Assembly: GCA_029977705.1 (NCBI GenBank)
Contig: JAPOKJ010000040.1
Span: 1 to 33,378 of the forward strand
Length of the DNA: 33,378 bases
Direction of reading: 5' to 3'
DNA from: Burkholderiales bacterium
GTDB lineage: Bacteria > Pseudomonadota > Gammaproteobacteria > Burkholderiales > Burkholderiaceae_E
Part shown: positions 7,662 through 16,947 of the stretch, in pieces
Layout: every line of letters begins with the position of its first letter
Position numbering within the stretch: position 1 is the stretch's first letter
Made by a program: the position numbers and the translations under genes
Notes under the pieces: model-generated
Databases searched by the model: none
Seen by the model: the letters and a program-made list of their open reading frames with translations, nothing else
Told to the model about the DNA's origin: nothing

Positions 7662-8384
7662 TCAGCCCGCCACCGGCAGGGGCACGAATTTCCAGGCAAC
7701 CCAGCACACCACGGTGGCCAGCAGGCAGGCGGCCAGCAAGCGGGGGCCACGACTGCGTTGGTACTGGTCCCAGTCGAACTTCTCGGCCATGACTGACGCC
7801 AGTACAAACCCGCATGCCAGGCCGGCAATGTGGGCCGCGTTGTCGATGTTGGGAGTGGCAAAGCCCATCAGCATCGAGACCGCGATGAAGCTGAGCAGCG
7901 AGCCGCGCATGCTCGAGACCAGGGCCGGGGGCAATTTGTTGTGCTTGGTGAACACGCCTGCGGCCAGCGCGCCGGTGACACCGAAGATGGCCCCCGAGGC
8001 ACCTACCGATACCGTGGTCTGGGCACCGAAGTACAGGCTGGCGATGGCCCCGGCGATCCCCGAGATCAGGTACAGGATCAGGAATTGCAGGTTCCCGTAG
8101 AAGCGTTCGGCCAGGCGACCCATGTCCCACAAGGCCCACATGTTGAACACCAGGTGAATGATGCCGGCATGCAGGAACATGCAGGTGAACAGCCGCGAGG
8201 GTCGGGCCAGGGTGTCGCTCAGATGGTTGCCGCCCATCTGCAGCAACAGGCTGGTGCTCGGATGCACGAAGTCGGCACCGCGGGCCAGCATGGCGAGAAA
8301 GACGATGACATTGAGAAAAATCAGCGCTGGCGTCACCCAGGCATTGGGGGTGGCGCGCAACAGGCGTTGGAAAAAATCGTCCAT
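7662..8384 (-). CDS. Rhomboid-family intramembrane serine protease
   Basis: This 240-residue polytopic membrane protein has rhomboid hallmarks: LHAGIIHLVFNMWAL in the second helix (H72, H77, N81), the catalytic Ser130 in VGASGAIFG, and the catalytic His185 in DNAAHIAGLACGF. About seven membrane segments are expected. I chose the ATG at 8384 because it overlaps the ruvB stop as TGATG, a typical coupled junction. An in-frame ATG at 8411 lies inside ruvB and adds nine unconvincing residues. It lies between ruvB and ybgC, making the ruv and tol sets continuous. The substrate is unknown, and a link to the neighbouring envelope genes would be guesswork. Confidence 0.92.
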   Translation of the reverse strand: MDDFFQRLLRATPNAWVTPALIFLNVIVFLAMLARGADFVHPSTSLLLQMGGNHLSDTLARPSRLFTCMFLHAGIIHLVFNMWALWDMGRLAERFYGNLQFLILYLISGIAGAIASLYFGAQTTVSVGASGAIFGVTGALAAGVFTKHNKLPPALVSSMRGSLLSFIAVSMLMGFATPNIDNAAHIAGLACGFVLASVMAEKFDWDQYQRSRGPRLLAACLLATVVCWVAWKFVPLPVAG

Positions 8385-9457
8385 CAGCGGGTCGGATCCA
8401 CGGGGCTCCACAGGTCGGCCACGCCACCACGATCGGGCAGGGTGATGCCGAAATGGCGATAGGCGGCAGGCGTGGCCATCCGGCCGCGTGGCGTGCGTTG
8501 CAGGAAGCCTTGCTGGATCAGGTAGGGCTCGATGACATCCTCGATGGTCTCGCGCTCTTCGCCAATGGCCGCCGCCAGATTGTCCAGGCCGACCGGGCCA
8601 CCGGAGAATTTTTCAAGGATGGCCTCGAGCAGCTTGCGGTCCATCAGGTCAAGGCCCAGGGGATCGACATCGAGCATCTTCAGGGCCTTGTCGGCCATGC
8701 CCTCGTCGATCAGGCCATCGCCCTTGACCTCGGCATAGTCGCGCACCCGGCGCAGCAGCCGGTTGGCGATGCGCGGGGTTCCCCTGGCGCGGCGTGCGAT
8801 CTCGCGGGCACCCGGAACATCGAGCGGGGCCTGCAACAGGCTTGCGCTGCGCGTGACGATGCGCTGCATGTCGGCCTGGTCGTAGAACTCGAGCCGTCCG
8901 ACGATGCCGAAGCGGTCGCGCAGCGGGTTGGTGAGCATGCCGGCGCGCGTGGTGGCCCCCACCAGGGTGAAGGGCTGCAGGTCGATCTTGATGGAGCGTG
9001 CCGCCGGGCCCTCGCCGATCATGATGTCGATCTGGTAGTCCTCGAGGGCCGGATACAGGATTTCCTCGACCACCGGCGACAGGCGATGGATCTCGTCGAT
9101 GAACAGCACGTCGTTGGGCTGCAACGAGGTGAGGATGGCGGCCAGGTCGCGCGGCTTCTCGAGCACCGGGCCGGAGGTCTGCTTGAGGCTGACGCCGAGT
9201 TCGGCCGCGATGATATGGGCCAGCGTGGTCTTGCCCAGCCCGGGGGGGCCGAACAGCAGCACATGATCGAGCGCTTCCTTGCGCTTGCGGGCCGCCGTGA
9301 TGAAGACCTCGAGCTGCTCACGCACCTTGGGCTGGCCGACATATTCGGCCAGTGTCCGGGGACGCAGCGCGCGCTCGATGACCTCCTCTCCTGGCGTTGC
9401 CGCCTCGGGGGAGATCAGGCGCGCCGGGCCGGGGCGCAGGTTGTCATGCTCGATCAT
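8384..9457 (-). CDS. ruvB: Holliday junction branch migration ATPase RuvB
   Basis: The 357-residue AAA+ motor has Walker A GPPGLGKT (residues 70-77), Walker B and sensor region LFIDEIHRL (about 118-126), an arginine-finger-region motif [18 protein letters not shown], and a C-terminal winged helix ending in [12 protein letters not shown]. It drives RuvA-bound junctions during recombinational repair. It starts 14 nt after ruvA and its stop overlaps the rhomboid start. Complete and typical. Confidence 0.99.
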   Translation of the reverse strand: MIEHDNLRPGPARLISPEAATPGEEVIERALRPRTLAEYVGQPKVREQLEVFITAARKRKEALDHVLLFGPPGLGKTTLAHIIAAELGVSLKQTSGPVLEKPRDLAAILTSLQPNDVLFIDEIHRLSPVVEEILYPALEDYQIDIMIGEGPAARSIKIDLQPFTLVGATTRAGMLTNPLRDRFGIVGRLEFYDQADMQRIVTRSASLLQAPLDVPGAREIARRARGTPRIANRLLRRVRDYAEVKGDGLIDEGMADKALKMLDVDPLGLDLMDRKLLEAILEKFSGGPVGLDNLAAAIGEERETIEDVIEPYLIQQGFLQRTPRGRMATPAAYRHFGITLPDRGGVADLWSPVDPTR

Positions 9458-9471
9458 GGGAGTCAGCCGGT

Positions 9472-10047
9472 TCAGCTCTTCTGGTGTGACTTGAGCGCGA
9501 GTTTAATGCCTTCGGCCACCGAAACGCCGGCCGGCAGCGACTTGATCGCGAGACTGGCCTCTTTTTCGGAGTAACCAAGCGCCAGCAGCGCGCGCAGCAC
9601 ATCGGCACCGGTATCGCTCACCGGTGCGGCGCCATTGCCCAGCGCGTCGCCGAACTTGCCCTTGAGCTCGAGCAGCAGGCGCTCGGCGGTCTTCTTGCCG
9701 ATCCCGGGCACCTTCGTGAGTCGGCCACTTTCCTGGAGACTGACAGCCTGTGCAAGGTCCTGCACCGACATGCCCGAGAGCACGGCCAATGCGGTGCGCG
9801 GCCCGACGCCGGAGATCCTGAGCAGCAGGCGAAAGGCCTCGCGCTCGCCTTCGGTCAGAAAGCCATACAGCAGCTGGGCATCCTCGCGCACCACGAAATG
9901 GGTCAGCAAGGTGACCTGGGCGCCCACGGCGGGCAGGTCGTACAGGGTGCTCATCGGCACATCGACGTCATAGCCCACGCCGTTCACATCGATCAGCACT
10001 TGGGGCGGATTTTTCAGGAGCAGGGTGCCCTGCAGGCGGCCGATCAT
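9472..10047 (-). CDS. ruvA: Holliday junction binding protein RuvA
   Basis: The 191-residue protein has an N-terminal OB fold ([28 protein letters not shown]), two helix-hairpin-helix motifs ([19 protein letters not shown] and [19 protein letters not shown]) that bind junction DNA, and a C-terminal domain III ([18 protein letters not shown]) that contacts RuvB. It lies 57 nt downstream of ruvC and 14 nt upstream of ruvB. All domains are present. Confidence 0.99.
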   Translation of the reverse strand: MIGRLQGTLLLKNPPQVLIDVNGVGYDVDVPMSTLYDLPAVGAQVTLLTHFVVREDAQLLYGFLTEGEREAFRLLLRISGVGPRTALAVLSGMSVQDLAQAVSLQESGRLTKVPGIGKKTAERLLLELKGKFGDALGNGAAPVSDTGADVLRALLALGYSEKEASLAIKSLPAGVSVAEGIKLALKSHQKS

Positions 10048-10104
10048 GGGGCGTAAGACTCCGTGCTGCGTGGGTGAAACGAAGGGCGGTTCAGGGCCGT
10101 GACG

Positions 10105-10635
10105 CTAGCGGCGCGTCTTGGCGATCAGCGCCGAACTGCCGCTGGTATGCCAGTGGCACAGGGCGCAGGCCAGCGCGTCGGCGGCATCGGCCGAGGGTTC
10201 GCCCGGCAGGGACAGCAGCCTTTGTACCATAGCCTGGATCTGGTGCTTTGCGGCATGTCCGTAGCCGACCACCGACTGTTTCAGTTGCAGCGCGGTGTAC
10301 TCGGCCACCGGCAGGCCGGCATGGTTGAGAGCCACCAGGGCGGCGCCGCGCGCCTGGCCCAGCAGCAGCGTGCTCTGCGGGTTGACATTGACGAAGACCT
10401 TCTCGATGGCGGCCTCGTCCGGGTGGTAGTGGCCGATCAGTTCGGTGACACCTGCAAAGATCAGCCCCAGGCGCGGTGCCAGCTCGCTGCCGGCGCTGGC
10501 GGTCGAGATCGTGCCGCTGCCCAGGTAGCGGGCCTGACCGTTCTCGATCCGGATCAGGCCGAAGCCGGTCCGCCGCAGCCCCGGGTCGATGCCCAGGATG
10601 GTGCGGGGCGCTGCGGGTGTCGTGGTCTTGATCAA
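10105..10635 (-). CDS. ruvC: Crossover junction endodeoxyribonuclease RuvC
   Basis: This 176-residue Holliday junction resolvase of the RNase H-like fold has the four acidic catalytic residues: D17 in [11 protein letters not shown]78 in AAIEKVFVN, and D150 and D153 in [11 protein letters not shown]. Their spacing matches E. coli D7, E66, D138 and D141. The start codon overlaps the purH stop as ATGA, so translation is probably coupled. It acts with RuvAB encoded just downstream. Confidence 0.98.
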   Translation of the reverse strand: MIKTTTPAAPRTILGIDPGLRRTGFGLIRIENGQARYLGSGTISTASAGSELAPRLGLIFAGVTELIGHYHPDEAAIEKVFVNVNPQSTLLLGQARGAALVALNHAGLPVAEYTALQLKQSVVGYGHAAKHQIQAMVQRLLSLPGEPSADAADALACALCHWHTSGSSALIAKTRR

Positions 10636-12224
10636 TGGCGGAAGTGCCGTACCCCGGTGAACACCATCGCGATGCCACGCTCGTCGGCGGCCGCGATGAC
10701 TTCATCGTCACGCATCGACCCGCCGGGCTGGATCACGGCGATGGCCCCGGCCTCGGCCACCACATCCAGACCGTCGCGGAACGGGAAGAAGGCATCGGAG
10801 GCCACCACCGAGCCTTGCAGCGACAGGCCGGCATTCTGGGCCTTGATCGACGCGATCCTGGCCGAGTCGATCCGGCTCATCTGGCCGGCCCCGACGCCCA
10901 GGGTCTGGCCACCGGCGCAGAACACGATGGCATTGGACTTGACGAACTTGGCCACGCGCCAGGCGAACAGCAGGTCCTGCATCTGTTGCGGGGTCGGCGC
11001 CTTTTTCGTGCGCACCACCAGCTTGTCCAGGCTCATGGCATGCACATCATTGCTTTGCAGCAGCAGGCCGCCACCGACGCGCTTCATGTCCAGGGCGTTG
11101 GCAGCGGCGCCAGCGGGCAGCGGAATCTCGAGCAGGCGCACGTTCTGCTTGGTGGCAAACACCTGGCGTGCACCGGCTGCGATGGCTGGCGCCATCAGCA
11201 CCTCGACGAATTGTCGGGAGACGACCTGCGCCGCCGCTTCATCGAGCGGCCGGTTGAAGGCGATGATGCCGCCGAAGGCCGAGGTCGGATCGGTGGCAAA
11301 GGCCTTCTGGTAGGCCTCCAGCGGCGTGGCGCCCAGGCCGACGCCGCAGGGATTGGCATGCTTGACGATGACGCAGGCGCATTGCTCGGGGAAGCTCTTG
11401 ACCGCCTCCCAGGCGGCATCGGCATCGGCGATGTTGTTGTATGACAGCTCCTTGCCCTGCAGCTGCTGGTAAAGGGCCAGCGTGCCGGCCGCCGGGTTGC
11501 GGTCGCGATAGAAGGCGGCGCCCTGGTGCGGGTTCTCGCCGTAGCGCATGTCCTGCACCTTGCTCCACTGGGCGCTGAACACCGGTGGGAAATCGCTGGC
11601 CTGCTCGCCGCTGACACCGGCCGCCTCGTGCTGCAGGCCAAGCCAGTTGGCAATCGCGCCGTCATAGGCGGCGGTATGGGCATAGACCTTGCGGGCCAGC
11701 CGGAAGCGGGCCGCATCGTCCAGGCCGCCCGGGCCAGCGATCGCCGCGATCACGCTGGCATAGTCGGCCGGATCGACGACCACGGTCACGCCCTTCCAGT
11801 TCTTGGCGGCCGAGCGCAGCATCGCCGGCCCGCCGATGTCGATGTTCTCGATCGCGTCGTCGAGGCTGCAGCCCGGCTTGGCCACCGTGGCCTCGAAGGG
11901 ATAGAGGTTGACCACCACCAGATCGATGGTGCTGATACCGTGTTCGGCAATCGCCTGCATGTGGGCCGGCAGGTCCCGACGCGCCAGCAGCCCGCCATGG
12001 ATGCGCGGATGCAGCGTCTTGACGCGACCGTCGAGCATTTCCGGAAACCCGGTGTGCTCGGACACCTCGGTGACCTTCAGGCCTGCCTCGAGCAGGGCCT
12101 TGGCCGTGCCTCCGGTGGACAGCAGCCTGACGCCGGCAGCAGCCAGTGCCTGGGCCAGGGGGATGATGCCGGTCTTGTCGGAGACGCTCAGGAGCGCCTG
12201 CTGGATGCGGGGGATGTGGGACAT
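10632..12224 (-). CDS. purH: Bifunctional AICAR formyltransferase / IMP cyclohydrolase PurH
   Basis: The 530-residue enzyme catalyses the last two steps of purine synthesis. The N-terminal IMP cyclohydrolase (MGS-like) domain begins [22 protein letters not shown] and contains [16 protein letters not shown]. The C-terminal AICAR transformylase domain contains KHANPCGVG, with the catalytic Lys-His of the family, and ends [17 protein letters not shown] with [14 protein letters not shown]. The fis-purH-ruvC order is a common betaproteobacterial cluster. A 78-nt gap separates it from fis; no terminator is visible there. Confidence 0.99.
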   Translation of the reverse strand: MSHIPRIQQALLSVSDKTGIIPLAQALAAAGVRLLSTGGTAKALLEAGLKVTEVSEHTGFPEMLDGRVKTLHPRIHGGLLARRDLPAHMQAIAEHGISTIDLVVVNLYPFEATVAKPGCSLDDAIENIDIGGPAMLRSAAKNWKGVTVVVDPADYASVIAAIAGPGGLDDAARFRLARKVYAHTAAYDGAIANWLGLQHEAAGVSGEQASDFPPVFSAQWSKVQDMRYGENPHQGAAFYRDRNPAAGTLALYQQLQGKELSYNNIADADAAWEAVKSFPEQCACVIVKHANPCGVGLGATPLEAYQKAFATDPTSAFGGIIAFNRPLDEAAAQVVSRQFVEVLMAPAIAAGARQVFATKQNVRLLEIPLPAGAAANALDMKRVGGGLLLQSNDVHAMSLDKLVVRTKKAPTPQQMQDLLFAWRVAKFVKSNAIVFCAGGQTLGVGAGQMSRIDSARIASIKAQNAGLSLQGSVVASDAFFPFRDGLDVVAEAGAIAVIQPGGSMRDDEVIAAADERGIAMVFTGVRHFRH

Positions 12225-12302
12225 GGTGGCCGGGTGGGAGATGAAGGAGGAGGGCAGGGGTGCCGGTTGCAGGTGGGGCGGGGAGGGCCGTTCAGGGATT
12301 GC

Positions 12303-12548
12303 TCAGCCTTTTCTGAGCAGGCCGTGCTGGAGCAGCTTCTTGCGCAAGGTGTTGCGGTTGATGCCGAGCATCTCGCTGGCGCGCAACTGGTTGCCATAGG
12401 CCTCGCGCATCACCACTTCGAGCATCGGCTTTTCAACCTCGTGCAGCACCATGTCGTAGATGCCGGAGGCCGAGGCGCCGCCCAGGTCCTTGAAATACGA
12501 CTGCAGGGTCTGGGTCACGACCTCATCGATGCGCGGGTTCTTGCTCAT
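12303..12548 (-). CDS. fis: DNA-binding protein Fis
   Basis: The protein has 81 residues from ATG at 12548 (MSKNPRIDEVV). The N-terminal part carries the flexible arm and dimer helices (LHEVEKPMLEVVMREAYGN). The C-terminal helix-turn-helix (QLRASEMLGINRNTLRKKLLQHGL) is nearly invariant among Fis proteins. The start overlaps the dusB stop by 4 nt (ATGA), the widespread dusB-fis arrangement. The reading frame remains open upstream into dusB, but only this start gives Fis length and the coupled junction. Confidence 0.97.
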   Translation of the reverse strand: MSKNPRIDEVVTQTLQSYFKDLGGASASGIYDMVLHEVEKPMLEVVMREAYGNQLRASEMLGINRNTLRKKLLQHGLLRKG

Positions 12549-13570
12549 GCGGCCAATCGCTCCAGGGCAGGGTCGGGCAGGCCATAGTGTGCGGCCAGTA
12601 CCCGCAACTGCGTGGCGCTGTCCTCGATGCGATAAAAATCGTCGATGAAGGCCTGCACGCCGGCATCGGCGCGGGCCTGCGATTCGAGGTACCAGGCCAC
12701 ATGCTTGCGGGCGCTGCGCACGCCGGTGTACTCGCCATAGAAGGCGTGGTGATCGCGCAGATGGCGCAGCAGCAGACGCCCTTGCGCCTGCAGCGGGGGC
12801 GGCGCCAGGTGCGTGCCGGTCTTCAGGTAGTGGGCGATCTGGCCGGGCAGCCACGGGTTGCCCTGGGCCGCGCGGCCGATCATCACCGCATCGGCACCGG
12901 TGTGACGCAGCACCTGCAGGGCCTTTTCAGGCGAATCGATATCGCCATTGGCGACCACCGGGATCGACAGGGCCGCCTTGACCTGCGCGATGGTGTCGTA
13001 CTCGGCCTGGCCCAGGTAGGCATCGGCGCGGGTGCGGCCATGGATCGTCACCAGCTTGACCCCTGCCTGCTCGGCGCGGCGCGCGATCGCCAGCGCATTG
13101 CGCCGGCTGCGATCCGGACCGGTGCGCATCTTGAGCGTCACCGGGACGCTGACCGCAGCCACCACCGCCTCGATCAGGCGGGCGGCCAGGTCTTCGTCAG
13201 CCATCAGGGCCGAGCCGGCCATCACGTTGCAGACCTTCTTGGCCGGGCATCCCATGTTGATATCGATGATCTGGGCGCCGCGCTCGACATTGAAGCGCGC
13301 CGCCTCGGCCATCATGGCCGGATCGGCACCGGCGATCTGCACGGCGCGCGGACCAGGCTCACCCTCGTGATTCAGGCGCCGCGCCGTCTTGATGGTGGCC
13401 CACAGGCGCGGGTTGGAGGCCGCCATCTCGCTGACGGCATGGCCCGCGCCCAATTCGCGGCACAACAGGCGAAACGGACGGTCGGTTACGCCAGCCATGG
13501 GGGCGACGAACACCGGATTGGGCAGGCGGTAAGGCCCGATGGCAACCGGTTGATCGAAGAGGGCGGGCAT
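12545..13570 (-). CDS. dusB: tRNA-dihydrouridine synthase DusB
   Basis: This 341-residue FMN-dependent TIM-barrel enzyme reduces uridines in the tRNA D-loop. It begins with IGPYRLPNPVFVAPMAGVTDRPFR and has the catalytic-Cys motif INMGCPAKKV, the FMN/tRNA motif TLKMRTGPD, and phosphate-binding stretches IPVVANGDI and GADAVMIGRAAQGNPW. It lies 33 nt after pepP and overlaps fis by 4 nt. The dusB-fis pairing supports the DusB subgroup over other Dus proteins. Confidence 0.96.
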   Translation of the reverse strand: MPALFDQPVAIGPYRLPNPVFVAPMAGVTDRPFRLLCRELGAGHAVSEMAASNPRLWATIKTARRLNHEGEPGPRAVQIAGADPAMMAEAARFNVERGAQIIDINMGCPAKKVCNVMAGSALMADEDLAARLIEAVVAAVSVPVTLKMRTGPDRSRRNALAIARRAEQAGVKLVTIHGRTRADAYLGQAEYDTIAQVKAALSIPVVANGDIDSPEKALQVLRHTGADAVMIGRAAQGNPWLPGQIAHYLKTGTHLAPPPLQAQGRLLLRHLRDHHAFYGEYTGVRSARKHVAWYLESQARADAGVQAFIDDFYRIEDSATQLRVLAAHYGLPDPALERLAA

Positions 13571-13603
13571 GGCGTGCGCAGGTGCGGTTCGGGGGCGCGT
13601 CGT

Positions 13604-14941
13604 TCAGCGCTGCATCAGCGCTTCGATGTCGGCCACGCGCTTGGGCACATCGCCGGTGATCAGCTCGCAACCCTGGGCAGTGATCACGGCATCGTCCTCG
13701 ATGCGGACGCCGATGCCATGGAAGGCGACCGGCACATCGGCGGCCGGACTGATGTACAGGCCCGGTTCGATGGTGGTGACCATGCCCGGGCGCAGGATGC
13801 GCCAAGGCTTTTCCTGGCCCTCGGCAGCCTTCTCGCCGGGCTCGCGGTATTCGCCGCAATCATGGACGTCCATGCCCAGCCAATGGCCGGTGCGGTGCAT
13901 GTAGAAGCGGGTGTATCGGTTCTGGGCGATGGCATCGTCCAGCGGCCCCTCGATCAGCTTCAGGTCGATCAGGCCTTGCGTGAGCACGCGCACCGCCGCC
14001 AGATGCGGATCGATGAAACGGGCACCCGGCCGGGTGGCCGCCACTGCGGCATCCTGCGAGGCCATCACGATCTCGTAGACGTCCTTCTGCGGGCCAGAGA
14101 ACCTGCCATTGACCGGGAAGGTACGGGTGATGTCCGAGGCGTAGCCGTCGAGTTCGCAGCCGGCATCGATCAGCAGCAGGTCGCCATCGAGCATCTTGCG
14201 ATTGTTTTCGCGGTAGTGCAGGCAGCAGGCATTGACGCCCGAGGCCACGATCGATCCGTAGGCGGGAAATTGCGAGCCGCCCTTCTTGAACACATACAGC
14301 AGTTCGGCCTCGACCTCGTACTCGTGTTGGCCGGGTCTGGCCGTCTGCATGGCGCGAACATGGGCCGCAGCCGAGATGCGGGCCGCGCGACGCATCACGT
14401 CCAGTTCGCTGTCGTCCTTGACCAGGCGCATTTCATCGAGCAGGCCGAGCACATCCCAGGCCTGGGCCGGGGCGCTGACGCCGGCGCGTGCCTGCAGGCG
14501 CACGGCCTGCAGCCAGCCCTGGACGCGGGTATCGAGGGTGCTGTTCGTGCCCAGGCCATAGTAGACGGCCGGTGCATTGGCCAGCAGGCCGGGCATGTGC
14601 TCGTCGAGCACATCGATGGCCAGGGCCTGATCGAATCCGAAGACCTCGGCCGCCGCCTGGGGCCCGTAGCGGAACCCGTCCCAGATTTCGCGCAACTCGT
14701 TCTTCTGGCGGCAAAACAGCAGCGAGCGCTCAACCTGGTCGTTGACCACCAGCACCACGGCCGCCTCCGGCTCCGGGAAGCCGCTCAGGTAGTGGAAATA
14801 GCTGTCCCAGCGAAACGGAAAATCGGAATCGCGATTGCGCGCCACCTCGGGCGAGGTGAAGACGATGGCCACCCCGCCACCGCGCTTGCGCATCTGGGCC
14901 ATCAGGTGTTGGCGGCGTTGCTTGTAAACGTCTGGCGTCAT
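13604..14941 (-). CDS. pepP: Xaa-Pro aminopeptidase P (PepP)
   Basis: The 445-residue cytoplasmic dimetal peptidase removes N-terminal residues preceding proline. It has an N-terminal AMP_N domain (MTPDVYKQRRQHLMAQM; later FPFRWDSYFHYLSGF) and a C-terminal pita-bread domain. The domain has all the metal ligands: two Asp in LIDAGCELDGYASDITRTFP, His in HRTGHWLGMDVHD, Glu in VTTIEPGLY and Glu in GVRIEDD. I chose ATG 14941 because it gives the family start and length; the open frame continues upstream into murU without protein-like sequence. It lies between murU and dusB. Confidence 0.96.
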   Translation of the reverse strand: MTPDVYKQRRQHLMAQMRKRGGGVAIVFTSPEVARNRDSDFPFRWDSYFHYLSGFPEPEAAVVLVVNDQVERSLLFCRQKNELREIWDGFRYGPQAAAEVFGFDQALAIDVLDEHMPGLLANAPAVYYGLGTNSTLDTRVQGWLQAVRLQARAGVSAPAQAWDVLGLLDEMRLVKDDSELDVMRRAARISAAAHVRAMQTARPGQHEYEVEAELLYVFKKGGSQFPAYGSIVASGVNACCLHYRENNRKMLDGDLLLIDAGCELDGYASDITRTFPVNGRFSGPQKDVYEIVMASQDAAVAATRPGARFIDPHLAAVRVLTQGLIDLKLIEGPLDDAIAQNRYTRFYMHRTGHWLGMDVHDCGEYREPGEKAAEGQEKPWRILRPGMVTTIEPGLYISPAADVPVAFHGIGVRIEDDAVITAQGCELITGDVPKRVADIEALMQR

Positions 14942-15026
14942 GGTGCGGTGTGGTCCGGGTCGAGGGGCGCTGGGCACGGCGCGGGCCGGGCCTGTGAGGC
15001 CTGCGGCATGGCGCAAGGGGGCAATT

Positions 15027-15767
15027 TTAGCCTGTTGTGCGCAGCAGGCGGTCCAGCGAGGCCAGCCGTTCCGGCGTGCCGATGTCCCACCAGCGTCCCA
15101 GGTGGCACTCGGCGCCGATGGTGCCGGCCTGCACACCGGCCTCCAGCAGGGGGCGAAGCGGCAGGCGGGCGCCGGCGGGCACGGCTGCGAAAAAGCGCGG
15201 GTGGTAGACCGCGATGCCCGAAAACGTCCAGCCCGCCCGCCCGGCAGCCTCATCGGGCTTGAGCAGGCGACCGACCTCGACCGCGAAGTCGCCGCCCGGG
15301 TGGTGAGGCGCATTGGGCACCATCACGCACCAGGCCGACAGGACGGGCTGGCCGACGCCCCAGGGGGCCATCTGGGCTGCGATGCCATGGGCGCGGGCTG
15401 GATTGAAGTCGCTGAAAATGTCGCCATTGACCACCAGGAAGGGCTCATCGCCCAGCAGCGGCAAGGCCTTGGCAATGCCGCCTGCGGTCTCCAGGGCCTG
15501 GCCCTCAGGTGAGTAAAGGATGTCCAGGCCCCAGCGCCTACCATCGCCCAGGGCGGCTTCGATGCGATCGCCCAGCCAGGCATGGTTGATGACCACGCGG
15601 CGAAAGCCGGCCCGCGCCAGGGCTTCCAGGTGCCATTCGATCAAGGCCTTGCCACCGGCCTGCAGCAAGGGCTTGGGCAGGTGGTCGGTCAACGGGCGCA
15701 TGCGCTCGCCACGCCCGGCTGCCAGGATCATCGCCGTGCGCAAGGGGGCCGGATCGCGTGCCTGCAT
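15027..15767 (-). CDS. murU: N-acetylmuramate alpha-1-phosphate uridylyltransferase MurU
   Basis: This 246-residue sugar-1-phosphate nucleotidyltransferase has the signature MILAAGRGERMRPLTDHLPKP, then PLLQAGGKALIEWHL, a metal-binding VVNGDIF and a late WWDIGTPERL. It converts MurNAc-1-phosphate to UDP-MurNAc in the cell-wall recycling route that bypasses de novo MurA/MurB synthesis. The neighbouring amgK, 4 nt upstream, encodes the partner kinase, which favours MurU over other nucleotidyltransferases. The start at 15767 follows amgK closely. A second ATG at 15731 (MILAAGRG) is possible and would trim 12 residues. Confidence 0.92.
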   Translation of the reverse strand: MQARDPAPLRTAMILAAGRGERMRPLTDHLPKPLLQAGGKALIEWHLEALARAGFRRVVINHAWLGDRIEAALGDGRRWGLDILYSPEGQALETAGGIAKALPLLGDEPFLVVNGDIFSDFNPARAHGIAAQMAPWGVGQPVLSAWCVMVPNAPHHPGGDFAVEVGRLLKPDEAAGRAGWTFSGIAVYHPRFFAAVPAGARLPLRPLLEAGVQAGTIGAECHLGRWWDIGTPERLASLDRLLRTTG

Positions 15768-15771
15768 GGGC

Positions 15772-16809
15772 TCAGAAGGTAAAGCCGCTGGTGACAGCCT
15801 GTGGCTCGCTGCGCTCGAGCAGGCCCATCAGGGGGCCAAAGGCGTTGTAGCGGCTGGCGGTGCGGATCACATACTGCAGCACGGCGGGCAGGTCGTTCAG
15901 GTAGCGGTCCTTGCCATCGCGGTGGTACAGGCGGGCAAAGATGCCCAGCACCTTGAGATGGCGCTGCAGGCCCATCCATTCGAAGTCACGGTAGAACTCG
16001 CTGAAGTCGGCCGCCACCGGCAGGCGTGCGGCGCGGGCCTTCTCCCAGTAACGGACGCAGGCATCGATGACGCGATCCTCATCCCAGACGATGTAGGCAT
16101 CGCGCAGCAGGGACACCAGGTCGTAGGTGATCGGACCGTAGACGGCGTCCTGGAAATCGAGGATGCCGGGATTGCGCTCGCCAGCCAGCAGCATCAGGTT
16201 GCGGCTGTGGTAATCCCGGTGCACGTAGACCTTGGGCTGGGCCAGGCTGTTGGCGATCAGCAGGGCGAAGGTCTTGTCCAGCACCTCGCGATCGGCAGGG
16301 TTCGGCGCCTGCTGGCGGTGCCGCCCCAGGTACCACTGCGGATACAACTCGAGTTCGCGGCGCAGCAAGGCCTCGTCATAGGCGGGCAGCACGCCTGGGC
16401 GGCTGATCGCCTGCAGTTTGACCAGGGCATCGCCTGCTTCGCCGTACAAGACCTGGAAGGTCTCGGCGCGCAGCACCTCGAGATAGGTCACGTTGCCGAA
16501 ATCCTCGATCAGAAGGAAGCCCTGGGCGGGATCGGCCTCGTAGACCACCGGAAAGCTGGCGCCGCTGGCGGCAAAGGTGCGCGCCACCTCGATGAAGGGG
16601 CGCACATCCTCCATCGGGGGCGGGGCGTCCATGACGATGTAGCTGGCAGCCCGGCCCGCGCCCAAGGCGCCGGGCGCCGAGGCCATGACCCGGAAGTAGC
16701 GCCGGAAGCTGGCGTCATTGGAGGCCGGTGCCAGGCTGTCCAGTGCCAGCCCGTAAGCCTTACGGTGGGTCTCGAGCCAGGCATTGAGTAAGGAAATTCG
16801 CGGGTCCAA
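15772..16809 (-). CDS. amgK: Anomeric N-acetylmuramate/N-acetylglucosamine kinase AmgK (TTG start)
   Basis: The 345-residue aminoglycoside-phosphotransferase-fold kinase phosphorylates MurNAc at C1 for MurU. It shows APASNDASFRRYFRV near the N-terminus, LLIEDFGNVTYL in the hinge, catalytic loop VHRDYHSRN (about 196-204) and metal motif ILDFQDA (about 216-222). No ATG or GTG occurs in frame at a family-consistent position. TTG at 16809 (read LDPRISLLNAWLE) gives the usual length. The frame stays open far upstream across the lptD gene, but that sequence is not protein-like. It is divergent from lptD across a 12-bp repeat array. Confidence 0.9.
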   Translation of the reverse strand: MDPRISLLNAWLETHRKAYGLALDSLAPASNDASFRRYFRVMASAPGALGAGRAASYIVMDAPPPMEDVRPFIEVARTFAASGASFPVVYEADPAQGFLLIEDFGNVTYLEVLRAETFQVLYGEAGDALVKLQAISRPGVLPAYDEALLRRELELYPQWYLGRHRQQAPNPADREVLDKTFALLIANSLAQPKVYVHRDYHSRNLMLLAGERNPGILDFQDAVYGPITYDLVSLLRDAYIVWDEDRVIDACVRYWEKARAARLPVAADFSEFYRDFEWMGLQRHLKVLGIFARLYHRDGKDRYLNDLPAVLQYVIRTASRYNAFGPLMGLLERSEPQAVTSGFTF

Positions 16810-16845
16810 GACAGTCCGATCGTCGCAGGCGGTGAAGTGGCGGCT

Positions 16846-16893
16846 GCAGTGGGTGATGCAGTGGGTGAGGCACTGGGTGATGCAGTGGGCGGC
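16846..16893. repeat. Four tandem copies of a 12-bp unit between amgK and lptD
   Basis: The units are GCAGTGGGTGAT, GCAGTGGGTGAG, GCACTGGGTGAT and GCAGTGGGCGGC: four contiguous copies, the first three nearly identical and the fourth diverged. They lie just upstream of a TATAAT at 16897, where the -35 region for lptD and the 5' leader of amgK would be. Because the period is a multiple of three, copy-number change would not shift a frame read through it, but would alter promoter geometry. Confidence 0.85.
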
Positions 16894-16896
16894 CCA

Positions 16897-16902
16897 TATA
16901 AT
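16897..16902 (+). promoter_or_regulatory. Probable -10 element for lptD (TATAAT)
   Basis: A perfect TATAAT occurs in an otherwise GC-rich divergent spacer. The -35 position 17 bp upstream (16874-16879, TGGGTG) lies within the tandem repeat and is weak. The same bases read on the minus strand give TATTAT, so a divergent promoter for amgK could overlap. If this is the lptD promoter, translation starting at the GTG at 16837 would not be possible from its transcript. Confidence 0.5.
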
Positions 16903-16947
16903 AGACGAGCGCCATGCCGCGCCGCCGGCCACCCGGGCCGCCGGCTG

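Noticed and set aside
12587-15262. 891-codon plus-strand open frame opposite dusB, pepP and murU
   Set aside because: It spans three well identified minus-strand genes and is an antisense shadow caused by high GC.
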